A stretch of DNA of 21,399 bases from Clostridia bacterium. Its GTDB lineage: Bacteria; Bacillota; Clostridia; UMGS1810. Positions within the stretch are counted from its first letter, which is position 1. Every line of letters starts with the position of its first letter. The stretch is from NCBI GenBank assembly GCA_016293435.1, contig JAEDEG010000042.1, forward strand, positions 1 to 21,399, read 5' to 3'. The notes below the pieces were generated by a model. The model made no database searches. It was not told the DNA's origin and saw only the letters and a list, made by a program, of their open reading frames with translations. Both the position numbers and the translations under genes were made by a program. Shown one piece after another: positions 1 through 9,000 of the stretch.

Positions 1-487
1 ATTAACAATTGTTTAGAAGATTATTCTATTTACACGGTTTGCGCAACACTCCCAAGAAAAAGTTGAATTAGCCAAACGTAAGCTAACCAAAGAGCAGTAC
101 CACTAATATCTCAAAAATCTAATTGATTATGGTGTCGACTTCAGAATTTCCGATACTGTTCATTATCAGAATTCAGATCATACCGATACGGCTGAGATTG
201 ACATTCAGATTTTTGCAATAGGTGTTTTTGCACTCTTTGTTTATCCGGGTGAAATGTTTAACGATTATGCAATCCGTACCAAGCAGAATTCTCCTTATAA
301 ATTCAATATGGTCGCAGAAAACTCCAACGGCTACGGCGGATATATTCCCACACCTGATGCTTTCAGTGAAAAAAGTATGCTTTGTGAAATTTCTCTTGCA
401 TACGATAGTTTCCTTGTACCCGAAGCAGGAGAAATTTTGCTAAGCTCTATGCTCAAGCTTGGTAATTCTTTAAAAAACATCCTATAA
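1..487 (+). pseudogene. Decayed C-terminal end of a neutral ceramidase-like protein
   Basis: Frame 2 reads as protein up to the stop at 485-487 but is broken by a TAG at 14-16 and a TAA at 104-106, so no intact product is possible. The readable part carries features I associate with the C-terminal half of the neutral/alkaline non-lysosomal ceramidase-like family in bacteria: a beta-strand run ending in YPGEMFNDYAI, a later NGYGGYIPTPDAFSE segment, and an EAGEILLSSMLKL helix at the end. An ATG at 254 would open a 77-codon product, but it lies in the middle of the domain and has no convincing ribosome binding site. The 5' part lies outside the window, so it is not known whether more of the gene survives there. 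The family assignment is by recalled motif only. The pseudogene call rests on the visible in-frame stops. Confidence 0.6.
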
Positions 488-516
488 GCCGCAAGCGTAT
501 AGAGGGATTTTTTTAT
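479..516 (+). terminator. Possible weak terminator after the ceramidase-like remnant
   Basis: An imperfect stem (ATCC plus TATA on the left, TATA plus a bulge and GGAT on the right) is followed by a run of seven T. The stem is short and bulged, so the call is weak. Confidence 0.35.
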
Positions 517-554
517 ATAAAATTACGTTAATTCAAAATAAAATATATCGCTTT

Positions 555-586
555 ACAAAAGGAGCTCCAAATGGCGCTCCTTTTGT
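555..586. terminator. Bidirectional hairpin at the 3' end of the AraC-type gene
   Basis: An 11-bp perfect stem (ACAAAAGGAGC at 555-565, GCTCCTTTTGT at 576-586) has a 10-nt loop. Its 3' arm ends in TTTTGT on both strands, so it could end transcription from either side. It starts 8 nt beyond the stop of the minus-strand AraC gene. No long T tract follows the stem on either strand. Confidence 0.55.
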
Positions 587-593
587 TGTATAA

Positions 594-1502
594 TCATTTG
601 AGATAAAATTTAATTTCATCACTTTGATACTCCTTGATGCTTGATGGATAAAAACCCATCTCTCTTTTAAAAGATGATGAAAAATAACTTTGACTGCTGA
701 AACCGAGTTTTTCGGATACCTCTGTGACACTCAATCCTGTTTTTAAAAGCTTTGAAGCAAATTTGAATTTTAATTTTAAAAAATACTTGTGTACACTGAG
801 CCCGGAGTGCTTTAAGAATATACGTTTTAGCTGAGATACACTTATATTTAATTTCTTAGCGATATCAGTAACGTATATCTGATGGGAAACACTATCGTTC
901 ATATATGTAACAGCTTTTTTGAAGATTATCGAATCCCTTGTTATTATTGAATCGGTAATGGTGTTGTCCTTCGAAAGCGACAGCAAAAGCTGATATATGT
1001 ATGTTTGCGACATATGTCTGTACGTCATGGATTGCTGCAGTGGCATTTGATATATTTTGTACATATGGTCATAATCGAATGTTTTACCATAATCCGGATA
1101 TACTTCAAACCCATATTCGGTCATATTTCTGCATACATAATCAGTGAACTGATTGATAATATTTTTTTGCTCATCATTAAGTGAAAAAACCTTATTTTTA
1201 AAATTATTTGCCTCATCTCCGTCAAATTTAAAAGAAAAAATAAAGGCATTAGCACCGTTTTTGTTATCTACGTTTATTTTGTGAAGCTCCATTGGCTTAT
1301 GAAATATTATATTGCCGTTTTGAAGATTATATACTCGCTCATCAGCAGATACTTTAATTGAGCCTTTGCTCACATACATACATTCCCAGAAGTTATGGCA
1401 TTCACCTAAAAATTTAAATCCGCTCTGATATTTTACCAAAAACACAGAATAAAGTTCTTCAATATATAACTTGTCTATAATTTTATATGCCGGAAATTTC
1501 AT
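594..1502 (-). CDS. AraC-family transcriptional regulator
   Basis: A 302-residue DNA-binding regulator of normal length for a two-domain AraC protein. The N-terminal ~170 residues look like the cupin-type sensing domain (CHNFWECMYVSKGSIKVSAD and following strands, then HKPMELHKI). The C-terminal ~100 residues form the paired helix-turn-helix domain: helices around VTDIAKKLNISVSQLKRIF and VTEVSEKLGFSSQSYFSSSF, ending with the typical GFYPSSIKEY. I chose ATG 1500-1502 because a GAAGGTG ribosome binding site lies just upstream. The longer reading frame to 1583 runs back through its own promoter region. The gene is divergent from the surface-protein block, so by analogy with AraC regulators of carbohydrate loci it most likely controls that block, probably as a sugar-responsive activator. 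The ligand cannot be told from sequence. Repeated TGAACCAAAAT-type sites in the shared promoter region are candidate binding sites. Confidence 0.9.
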   Translation of the reverse strand: MKFPAYKIIDKLYIEELYSVFLVKYQSGFKFLGECHNFWECMYVSKGSIKVSADERVYNLQNGNIIFHKPMELHKINVDNKNGANAFIFSFKFDGDEANNFKNKVFSLNDEQKNIINQFTDYVCRNMTEYGFEVYPDYGKTFDYDHMYKIYQMPLQQSMTYRHMSQTYIYQLLLSLSKDNTITDSIITRDSIIFKKAVTYMNDSVSHQIYVTDIAKKLNISVSQLKRIFLKHSGLSVHKYFLKLKFKFASKLLKTGLSVTEVSEKLGFSSQSYFSSSFKREMGFYPSSIKEYQSDEIKFYLK

Positions 1503-1563
1503 GTTGTTTTCACCTTCCAGAAAAATTAATTTTTGAACCAAAATCAAATTAAGTTGAACTTTT

Positions 1564-1569
1564 ATTATA
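1564..1569 (-). promoter_or_regulatory. Likely -10 box for the AraC-type gene
   Basis: A perfect TATAAT on the minus strand would start transcription near 1557, giving a leader of about 55 nt that contains the 1534-1544 site. No good -35 box lies 17 bp upstream (TCATAA), so the promoter may need an activator. Confidence 0.3.
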
Positions 1570-1598
1570 TTTACAAATAACAATTTTTATGATAACAT
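1570..1598 (+). promoter_or_regulatory. Likely promoter of the surface-protein block
   Basis: TTTACA at 1570-1575 and TAACAT at 1593-1598 are 17 bp apart, with an extended TGn motif at 1590-1592 just before the -10 box. Transcription would start near 1605, giving an ~85-nt leader before the first SLH gene. The right-hand operator candidate at 1630-1640 would then lie downstream of the start, which would fit repression or autoregulation better than classical activation. Confidence 0.4.
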
Positions 1599-1691
1599 AA
1601 AAACATACAAAAGTAAAGCGAAATGTTACATTTTGGTTCATAAAATATATTTTTGTTTTATTTTTGGCATTAATATATGGGTGTGATTGAT

Positions 1692-3374
1692 ATGAAAAAG
1701 AATATTATAATATTATTTTTTGTGATATGCATTTTACAATGCAGTATATGTCCGTATGCTTCAGATAATATGACAATCCTGACCACTTATAATGCCGGAG
1801 AGGCTTCAGTCACTGTTTCCGGAGTTTCTTATGGTAAAACCGTTGTTACTGTCATGCCGTATGGTATGACAGTTGATGACTTGCAAGATACGGATGTTCC
1901 CAGTTATTTTATGCGAATGTTTGTATCCGGCGGTAATTATAAATGTGTTATCGGAATACCGGAGGATGCACCGGGTGGAAGATATACGATACTTGTGTCG
2001 TCTGCATCGGGTAAAGCTGAGTCGCAATTTATCCATGTTAACAGTAATGAAGCTTTGTATATAGTTCAGCTCATAAATGATGCATACAATGATTCTGAAT
2101 CCGTAAAGAATATTGTTGAAGAAAATGCATTGAGTCTTGGCATAGATGACACAGATACTGTTTTTAAAAATAACATTGAACAGATTGCCAAAATGCTTGC
2201 GTCAAAAGTGTATAATGATGTTGCTGCATTTCATGATGCTTATTCGCTGATTCATTCTATTGTATCAATTAAATCAGCATCATATGATACTATTGTAAAT
2301 GTAATGAATAGTAGCAAGCAGATTTTTGGTATTGATTATAATAGCTATATAGATTCAGATGACAGACTTGACGAATCAGCTAAATCTACACTTTTGCAGT
2401 ATATATCAAAATATGATTTCATTTCTGATTATATCGCAAGCTCCGATTTTAATTTTGCATCTGTCTGTGATTCACTAAAATCATTTGCTGCAGTGACATC
2501 TGCAAAACGTTGGTCGACGCTTCGTAAAACGGTTACAGTTGATTTTGCAGATGATTTTAATAATCTTCTTTTAAATTCTACATACAAAAAACTTGATGAT
2601 GATTATGAGGTATTTAAAATTCTTATAGAAAAAACCTTTACTTCGCCGGAGGATTTTGAGGATCAATTTATAATCGCTGTAAAAAAGGCTTATGATAACG
2701 AAAACTCTCAAAAGCAATCCTCATCATCTTCAAAAGGTGGCTCAGGAGGCAGCTTTTCAGCACCTATAGTCAGAGAACCGATAGATGAAATAAAATCCGA
2801 CACCTTTTACGACAATAATTCTGTCAGCAATCAACTTACAGAGATTTTTACAGATATCACTCTGGATTTTTGGGGATATAAGGCTGTAATGAGTTTAGCA
2901 GACAAGGGTATTATAAACGGATACGGCAATGGCAATTTTTATCCAACAAAACAAATTACAAGGTCAGAATTTGCCAAAATTATAACGGCTTTTATTCCCG
3001 ATATACCGGGTAGTACTGTACCGGTTACGTTTTCAGATGTATCTAAAGATAAATGGTATCATGATTGTGTTATAAAAGCTGCCGCAGCCGGAGTTGTTAC
3101 AGGTTACAACGGAACATTCAATCCTGATGATTTCATAAAACGCGAAGACGCAGCTCTTATGGTATATAGAATTATTTCGCTCAACAATAAAAATATGTCT
3201 GTTTCGCCATGCTTCGCAGATTCAAACGATATATCAGAATATGCCCGAAATGCTGTTAATTCTCTTGGAAATATGCAAATTTTAAATGGAGACGGCAACA
3301 ATATGTCTGACCCACAAAAAACAATTACGCGTGCAGAAGCTGCTCAACTCTTGTATAATGCGTTTGTAAAATAA
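1692..3374 (+). CDS. Secreted S-layer homology (SLH) domain protein
   Basis: A 560-residue exported protein that probably sits in the cell wall. Residues 1-24 are a signal peptide (MKKN, hydrophobic core, PYAS before the likely cleavage). Residues ~25-115 look beta-rich and Ig-like (NAGEASVTVSGVSYGKTVV, then a GGRYTILVSSASGKA strand). Residues ~118-345 are mainly helical and unrecognised. A Ser/Gly linker (SSSSSKGGSGGS) leads to three C-terminal SLH domains at ~386-430, 447-495 and 508-558, with the usual FxD..W, GxxNGYGNGNFYP, I(T/K)R.E.A patterns. SLH triplets bind pyruvylated secondary cell-wall polymers, so this is an anchor protein. ATG 1692 begins the signal peptide directly. The ATG at 1677 would add MGVID for no gain. 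The ribosome binding site is weak (GGGTG). First gene of the block; the next starts 19 nt after its stop. The partner or ligand of the N-terminal part is unknown. Confidence 0.9.
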   Translation: MKKNIIILFFVICILQCSICPYASDNMTILTTYNAGEASVTVSGVSYGKTVVTVMPYGMTVDDLQDTDVPSYFMRMFVSGGNYKCVIGIPEDAPGGRYTILVSSASGKAESQFIHVNSNEALYIVQLINDAYNDSESVKNIVEENALSLGIDDTDTVFKNNIEQIAKMLASKVYNDVAAFHDAYSLIHSIVSIKSASYDTIVNVMNSSKQIFGIDYNSYIDSDDRLDESAKSTLLQYISKYDFISDYIASSDFNFASVCDSLKSFAAVTSAKRWSTLRKTVTVDFADDFNNLLLNSTYKKLDDDYEVFKILIEKTFTSPEDFEDQFIIAVKKAYDNENSQKQSSSSSKGGSGGSFSAPIVREPIDEIKSDTFYDNNSVSNQLTEIFTDITLDFWGYKAVMSLADKGIINGYGNGNFYPTKQITRSEFAKIITAFIPDIPGSTVPVTFSDVSKDKWYHDCVIKAAAAGVVTGYNGTFNPDDFIKREDAALMVYRIISLNNKNMSVSPCFADSNDISEYARNAVNSLGNMQILNGDGNNMSDPQKTITRAEAAQLLYNAFVK

Positions 3375-3379
3375 AAATG

Positions 3380-3385
3380 AAAGGA
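3380..3385 (+). promoter_or_regulatory. Ribosome binding site that fixes the start at 3394
   Basis: AAAGGA lies 8 nt before ATG 3394. An earlier in-frame ATG at 3385 overlaps this site, so it cannot be the main start. Confidence 0.7.
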
Positions 3386-3393
3386 TGGAAGCT

Positions 3394-6081
3394 ATGAAAA
3401 AAATTGGCTCATTAACGCTCTGTATTTTAATTATTGTTTCTTCATTTCTTTATACAGCTTCAGCGTATGGCAATACTGATTTAGATGTAGAATCCTATGA
3501 GGATATGCTTGATTTTATTGAAACGCTTGGAATAGCCTACACATCAAAATCAGCAGATGCTACGGTAACAAGGGCAGAATTTACTGATATGGTTATCCGT
3601 TCTGTTGCGCAGCAGCCTGCGCAATTTAAGCAAGTATTTGCTGATGTCAATATTCGCACTGATTATAGTGGATCAATTGTTCAGGCAATAAATCTCGGGA
3701 TAATTTCCGGTAGCGGAAACGGTTTATTTAACCCCGAGGAGCCTATTACATTCTGTGCATCTGTCAAAATGGTTGTTGCTGCTCTCGGCTACGACGAATA
3801 TGCATACTACAAAGGCGGTTATCCAACCGGTTATTACGTTGTAGCATCTGAACTTGGGCTTGGCAGCGGACTTCCGCCATACAGTGATGCTCAAATTACA
3901 TTTTCTGTTGCGGTAAAACTGATATTTAATATGTTAAATAGTGATATTTGTGTAACAACCGGAATAACAGATGATTATATTACACGGGCAAGGCAGCGAG
4001 GGGCTACACCTTTGACCGAATTCTTTCATTTGAAAAAGGTTGAGGGCATTGTGAGGACAATAGGCTTTGCAACCATGATTCCTGATTATTCTCCCGAAAA
4101 GCCGGAAGTTACAATTGGCAGCCTTACCTTTGACACAGATATCACCGATGCTTCTATATACCTCGGAAAAAAGGTTACTGCTTATTATTCTGACACTAAT
4201 AATGTTAAGCTTGTTTATCCGGATAGTATTAACCGTTCGGTAATCATAGATTCTGATTTGTTAAGTTCATACAGTGATCTGACCCTTATTACATATGATA
4301 ACTCCACCGATAGGGAGAAAAAATATAAACTCAGTCCGGCGTTTTCTTATGTGAAAAACAACAGATACTGCAATGTGCAAGACGATAATTTTTTGTTCAC
4401 TGAAGGTACGTTAGAACTTATTGACAATAATGGTGATTCGCGTTATGACGTAGCAATCGCAAAAAAGTATGAGTATATGGTCGTGTCATCTGTAAACGCA
4501 TACGATAAAATTGCCTATGGGAATCATAACGGCGGTCAATCAATAACTTTTGATAATGAGAACGGATTTTATACAAGCCTCGAAATAATAAATTCAGATG
4601 GCAAATGTGAAAAAGCCGATATCAACGGACTTTCGGCGGATATGGTTATACAATATGCCAGAAGTGATGATGGCAGATATACAGAAGCAATTGCCGTAAA
4701 AAGGCTTGTGAGCGGCAAAATTGATGAAATTTATGATGATAAAATTATGATTGACGGCAGTTACTATGATTTAAACAGCTGCTTTAATGATAAAACAGCT
4801 TTGAAACCGGGTTCATCATATAATCTTTTGCTTGCACCCGACAACACCGTCACCGCTCTTGCCTCGTCTCAGAAATCTGAAATGCAGTACGGATATCTTG
4901 TAGACTATTATAAGGAGACCGATTTGTCAGAAAATGTTCGTCTTGCAATTCTTACCACTGCCAATACATACATATATCCGTTTGTAGAAAAGAAGTTTTA
5001 TTATAATGGAAAAACTATTGATCGTGATTCTGATGCGATTTCTAATTTGGATGATGTTCTTGTTAAAAACGGTCTTCCTAATTATCAGGTTATAAGGTAT
5101 CAGCTCAATCCTCAAGGGAATATAATAAAGCTTGATACTTCCGAGCCTCCTCCTGCTGACAGAGATGAAAAATATACTCTTGATTTTCATGGTGACAACA
5201 GCCTGACAAAATATCTTTCTGCCACAAAATCATATTGGTATTCTTCATATAAGCTGTTTTCGCCTCATGTAATTCTTGGCGACAGTACCGTCATTTTTCT
5301 TGCTCCTACGGCAGCTGCAATCTCAGACGGACAAAAACTCAAGGAAAAAGATTTTGCAGTTGTAGATACAAGCGGATTCGGAAGCTACGGTCAGAAAACG
5401 ATAGATGCATATGATGTTAACAGCAATATGCAACCTGGAGCTATTGTTTTATACACCGCATCCGGAGCATCCAAAAACGCTGTAAGCAAGGAGTCTTCTA
5501 TGGCGATAATCGACAACGTTACCCATGGCCTTACAGCTGACGGCGAAGAAGTATACTATATTTATTACTGGCGTTCTGGTAATTTTGGCAGATATCATAT
5601 GGACGTTGACACATACGAGGCGTTGAAATCGAAAGGTAAAGAACCCGCTTCTGGCGATATTGTTAGAATGGAAATTGACTACGAGGGTAAGATTTCTACC
5701 TTGTATACAGATGGTGATTATTGTGCAGAAAGTGGATTTGTCACGTTCACCGGCGATACCCCTGCTGACGGACAAGTTGATTCTTCATGTTACAAAGGCA
5801 TTGTATACTCTCATTCTCCATCTTCAATTACTCTCTTGATTGATGATGACGGTGCAGCCGGTTTTAACTCGATTCACAGTGATCCGGTGGTTGACAGCCT
5901 TGCACCTTTTTATTACACATCTTCAACACAGATTGCAGTATATGATACCGAGCTTGGCAAGGTAGTTCCCGGCAGATATGAACTTATAGCGGATTCACTG
6001 TCAGCAGGCGAAGAAAATGCAAGCCGAGTATTTATAAGTTGCCATTCGCATGGTATAAGACAGTTGTTTATTTATAAATAA
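3394..6081 (+). CDS. Large surface protein with N-terminal SLH region and beta-rich body
   Basis: An 895-residue exported protein. Residues 1-24 form a signal peptide ending TASA. SLH-type repeats occupy ~36-181. The clearest is residues 82-130 (FADV, then GIISGSGNGLFNPEEPIT). The third ends YSDAQITFSVAVKLIFNML and is degenerate. The rest (~210-895) is mostly predicted beta strands with no catalytic signature I can recognise. It includes an EF-hand-like loop with acidic positions D344, N346, D348 and D352 (DNNGDSRYD), possibly calcium binding. Having SLH domains at the N-terminus followed by a long beta region fits a wall-anchored scaffold or a glycan-binding protein. Its place directly before the lyase gene (12 nt gap) suggests it helps hold the enzyme or its substrate at the surface. 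That role is inference. The SLH assignment is solid for at least one repeat. Confidence 0.85.
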   Translation: MKKIGSLTLCILIIVSSFLYTASAYGNTDLDVESYEDMLDFIETLGIAYTSKSADATVTRAEFTDMVIRSVAQQPAQFKQVFADVNIRTDYSGSIVQAINLGIISGSGNGLFNPEEPITFCASVKMVVAALGYDEYAYYKGGYPTGYYVVASELGLGSGLPPYSDAQITFSVAVKLIFNMLNSDICVTTGITDDYITRARQRGATPLTEFFHLKKVEGIVRTIGFATMIPDYSPEKPEVTIGSLTFDTDITDASIYLGKKVTAYYSDTNNVKLVYPDSINRSVIIDSDLLSSYSDLTLITYDNSTDREKKYKLSPAFSYVKNNRYCNVQDDNFLFTEGTLELIDNNGDSRYDVAIAKKYEYMVVSSVNAYDKIAYGNHNGGQSITFDNENGFYTSLEIINSDGKCEKADINGLSADMVIQYARSDDGRYTEAIAVKRLVSGKIDEIYDDKIMIDGSYYDLNSCFNDKTALKPGSSYNLLLAPDNTVTALASSQKSEMQYGYLVDYYKETDLSENVRLAILTTANTYIYPFVEKKFYYNGKTIDRDSDAISNLDDVLVKNGLPNYQVIRYQLNPQGNIIKLDTSEPPPADRDEKYTLDFHGDNSLTKYLSATKSYWYSSYKLFSPHVILGDSTVIFLAPTAAAISDGQKLKEKDFAVVDTSGFGSYGQKTIDAYDVNSNMQPGAIVLYTASGASKNAVSKESSMAIIDNVTHGLTADGEEVYYIYYWRSGNFGRYHMDVDTYEALKSKGKEPASGDIVRMEIDYEGKISTLYTDGDYCAESGFVTFTGDTPADGQVDSSCYKGIVYSHSPSSITLLIDDDGAAGFNSIHSDPVVDSLAPFYYTSSTQIAVYDTELGKVVPGRYELIADSLSAGEENASRVFISCHSHGIRQLFIYK

Positions 6082-6093
6082 GGAGGCTGAAAT

Positions 6094-9000
6094 ATGTATA
6101 AAAGAATTATTTCATTTTTACTATCTTTTTTGATTTTATCTTCTGCATGTTCTGCTATAGCATCCGACGCTCAAATAACTGTGTATATATCTGACGGTTA
6201 CACATCATATGCTGAAAACCAAGAAAACGCAGGTCCGTTGAAGGTTTCTTCCGGTATTGACACACGTATAATTAATGATAATGGCAACAAGGTGCTTTTT
6301 TCACGTGCATACATAGATGATGTTATACTCAAAGCATCAATACCGGAAAATGATGAAAACGTTACAGTAATGAGTGCAAAACTCAAATTTACGGGTGAAA
6401 ATTTCACCGGTAAGCTGTTCACGGTTTCGCGCGGAACCAAAAAAATTTCACTGCTTAGTATCAGCGAAGATGGTTCTCTCGCTCTCTATGATGGCAAAAA
6501 AATAGGCGGAATAGATAGAGGGCGTTATCATACATATACCATAGTCACAAACTGGCAAAATCAATACTGTGATTTTTATATTGATCAAAAATGCGTGGCT
6601 TCAAGATGGTTTTTGCCGTTAAAAGGCTCTTATCAGTCGCCGGATACTATCGAATTTTCAGTAAACTATATTGATTCAGAGATTAATGTATATGTTGATG
6701 ATGTAAGAGCATACGCCGGAAACACACTGCCTTGGAATATAAAATTTCCGGCCGAAAAGTCAAACACAGAGAAGCTTGATTTTGTACCTACACAAAATAT
6801 AAATGAAGAAGTTAAAATAATTTCTAATATTACGTTCAATAAACACACCAGAGATATTTCCATATCAAAAAAGTCGGGTGGCGGAATAGTTACTCATTTT
6901 GCGGATGAGAACACCAACGCAGGTTATGCCAAGCTCTTGGCTGATGAAAAGTCTGTGGACGGAAGCTACTTTGATGTTACTCCCGATTTGAAAGGAGCGT
7001 CACAATACGTTGTTGATTTCAGATTCAAAGTAAATACATTGACCGGTTCTGCGGTATTTCACTATTTTGACACCAAAAATGAATCCGGCAAGTGGCGTAT
7101 AGGCTACGATGCCAAATCAAATGGTGCAATCACTTCGAGCACAGCCGGAAATATTGCAAAGTACTCTCTTGGTGTTTGGAATAGATTTTCTGTTGCATAC
7201 AATATACCGGCAGGTACTGCTGCTGTCTATATCAACGGCACATTTGCATGCAGTCATGAAATACCTTCGGATTATTACCCGAATATATTCAGATTTGACA
7301 TTCGTACAGCAGTCGGTTCAAACTTTGATGTAGACATAGACTGGATAAGGATATATACCGGTAGACAGCTTATGAGCGATGAGCTTTTTGAGGTACATGA
7401 GGAAGATATTTCCGGTTCAATTATGGATTATACCAAAGAAACTGCTGCAGCTTTGAATGGTAATGCAGTATTCATGCTCTCAAACAACACAATGTATATT
7501 GATGGTCAAAAGAAGTCCTTCGCTGATGAAAGCTGCAAGCCGTATATAATCGACGGAACAATGATGATGCCGCTTGAAATGCTGTCAATGCTTACCGTTG
7601 ATGAAATCACCTATGACAAAATAACAGGTACAATAAAAATCGGAGACACTTTTTTGTTGAAACGAGGCGAAACATTATACACTGAAAACGGACTCAGCGC
7701 ACACCTTCCTGTGGCACCGGTGGAAAAGAGTGGTATATTATATTTCCCGCTTCGGAGTGTATCTGAGGATATTCTTTCAAAAAATGTTTTGTGGGATGAC
7801 AGAGGTTTTGTAGTTATATCTGATGAAATTATTGAGCCATATAGTGGAGTACCTTACCTCGATAGGTTTTTTGTCGGAAGACCAATTGATCTTATATATC
7901 GCTATATGCAGTATGATAATCCTACCGGTAAGCAAATTATTGAGGATATAAAAGCAAATTATCCCAACAATGGTCATCCGCGTATTTATATCACCAAAGA
8001 AAATGCCGAGTACATGCTAAATAAAATCAGCAGTGATAATGAGTGGAAGCAAGCCTATGACAATTTAATTGAGGCAGCGGAGATTGCTGTAAACAAAGAC
8101 TATACTGTTAATGCCGCTCTTGAAGACGACTCAAAGCAAATGGCTGCTCAATATTGGCAGCGTGACATTCAAACACTTGCTCTTGCCTATGCTCTTACAG
8201 GTGATGACAGATATGCGACACAAGGCGTAGAAAGCATGAAAATTTTTGCGCAGTGGGAGACGATGGGTTACAATGTTGCTCAGCTTACGTCGGGTCACTG
8301 GGCAGCAGGGATGGGTATAGGATTTGATGCATTTTATAATTATATGAATTCTTCCTTGTCGGGTCGGGCAGACATGCAATATATTAAAGAAAGAATACTT
8401 GCACTTACTTTTGCTGATCACTATTCCAAGTATACATCCAATGATGGTCCCGGTTGGGTCACTATGCAGGATAACTTTCTCGGTGTAATCGGGGGCGGTT
8501 TGCTTACGCTTGGTCTTGCTGTGGCTGATGAAGAAGATATGCAGGAAGTATCAGGCACAATCCTTTCAAGCGTGCTTAAATCGTTGCAAATTGCAGCGGG
8601 TCTGTTTTATCCTGATGGAGGATATTTTGAAAGTGTAAGCTATTCGTCATATATGCTTGAGAATTTTATGATAGGCCTTGAAGCACTTGTAAATTGTTGC
8701 GGTACGGATTATGGATTCGGATCGGCAAAAGGCTTTGCAGATGCAGGTACAGCATATACATATCTGCAATCCACACACACCCACATAAACTATCACGATG
8801 GCTACCGTGGTTATAAAACTGATTTTGTTCGTGAATTTATGGCATATTTGTATGGAGTAAATCTTAACCATGCTGAGCTTTCTCAGACAATTAAAACTCT
8901 TATGGGGCGCAGTGCTGACCTTAAAACATTATTCTATTATGACAAAGCAATCACGGATAAAAATATTGCAGTCGACATACATGATATTCCTCTTGATGCA

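Larger units (their letters stand above)
1534..1640. promoter_or_regulatory. Candidate AraC operator pair and palindromes between divergent genes
   Basis: An 11-base sequence, TGAACCAAAAT at 1534-1544, is repeated in perfect inverted form at 1630-1640 (ATTTTGGTTCA), 85 bp away. A short palindrome AAGTTgAACTT lies at 1551-1561. A second palindrome AAATGTtACATTT at 1621-1633 partly overlaps the right site. This is the only divergent intergenic region next to the AraC-type gene, so these are the natural candidates for its binding sites. That role is inference. The sites themselves are seen directly. Confidence 0.4.

Noticed and set aside
222..443. Plus-strand ORF of 73 codons in another frame over the ceramidase-like remnant
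   Set aside because: Out of frame with the recognisable protein pattern, no ribosome binding site, composition typical of a shadow frame.
555..586. Hairpin as a riboswitch or attenuator
   Set aside because: It lies at the 3' end of two units, not in a leader, and is a simple stem. A bidirectional terminator explains it.
1584..1691. Riboswitch in the leader of the first SLH gene
   Set aside because: The stretch is AT-rich with only short palindromes and no conserved aptamer pattern that I can recognise.
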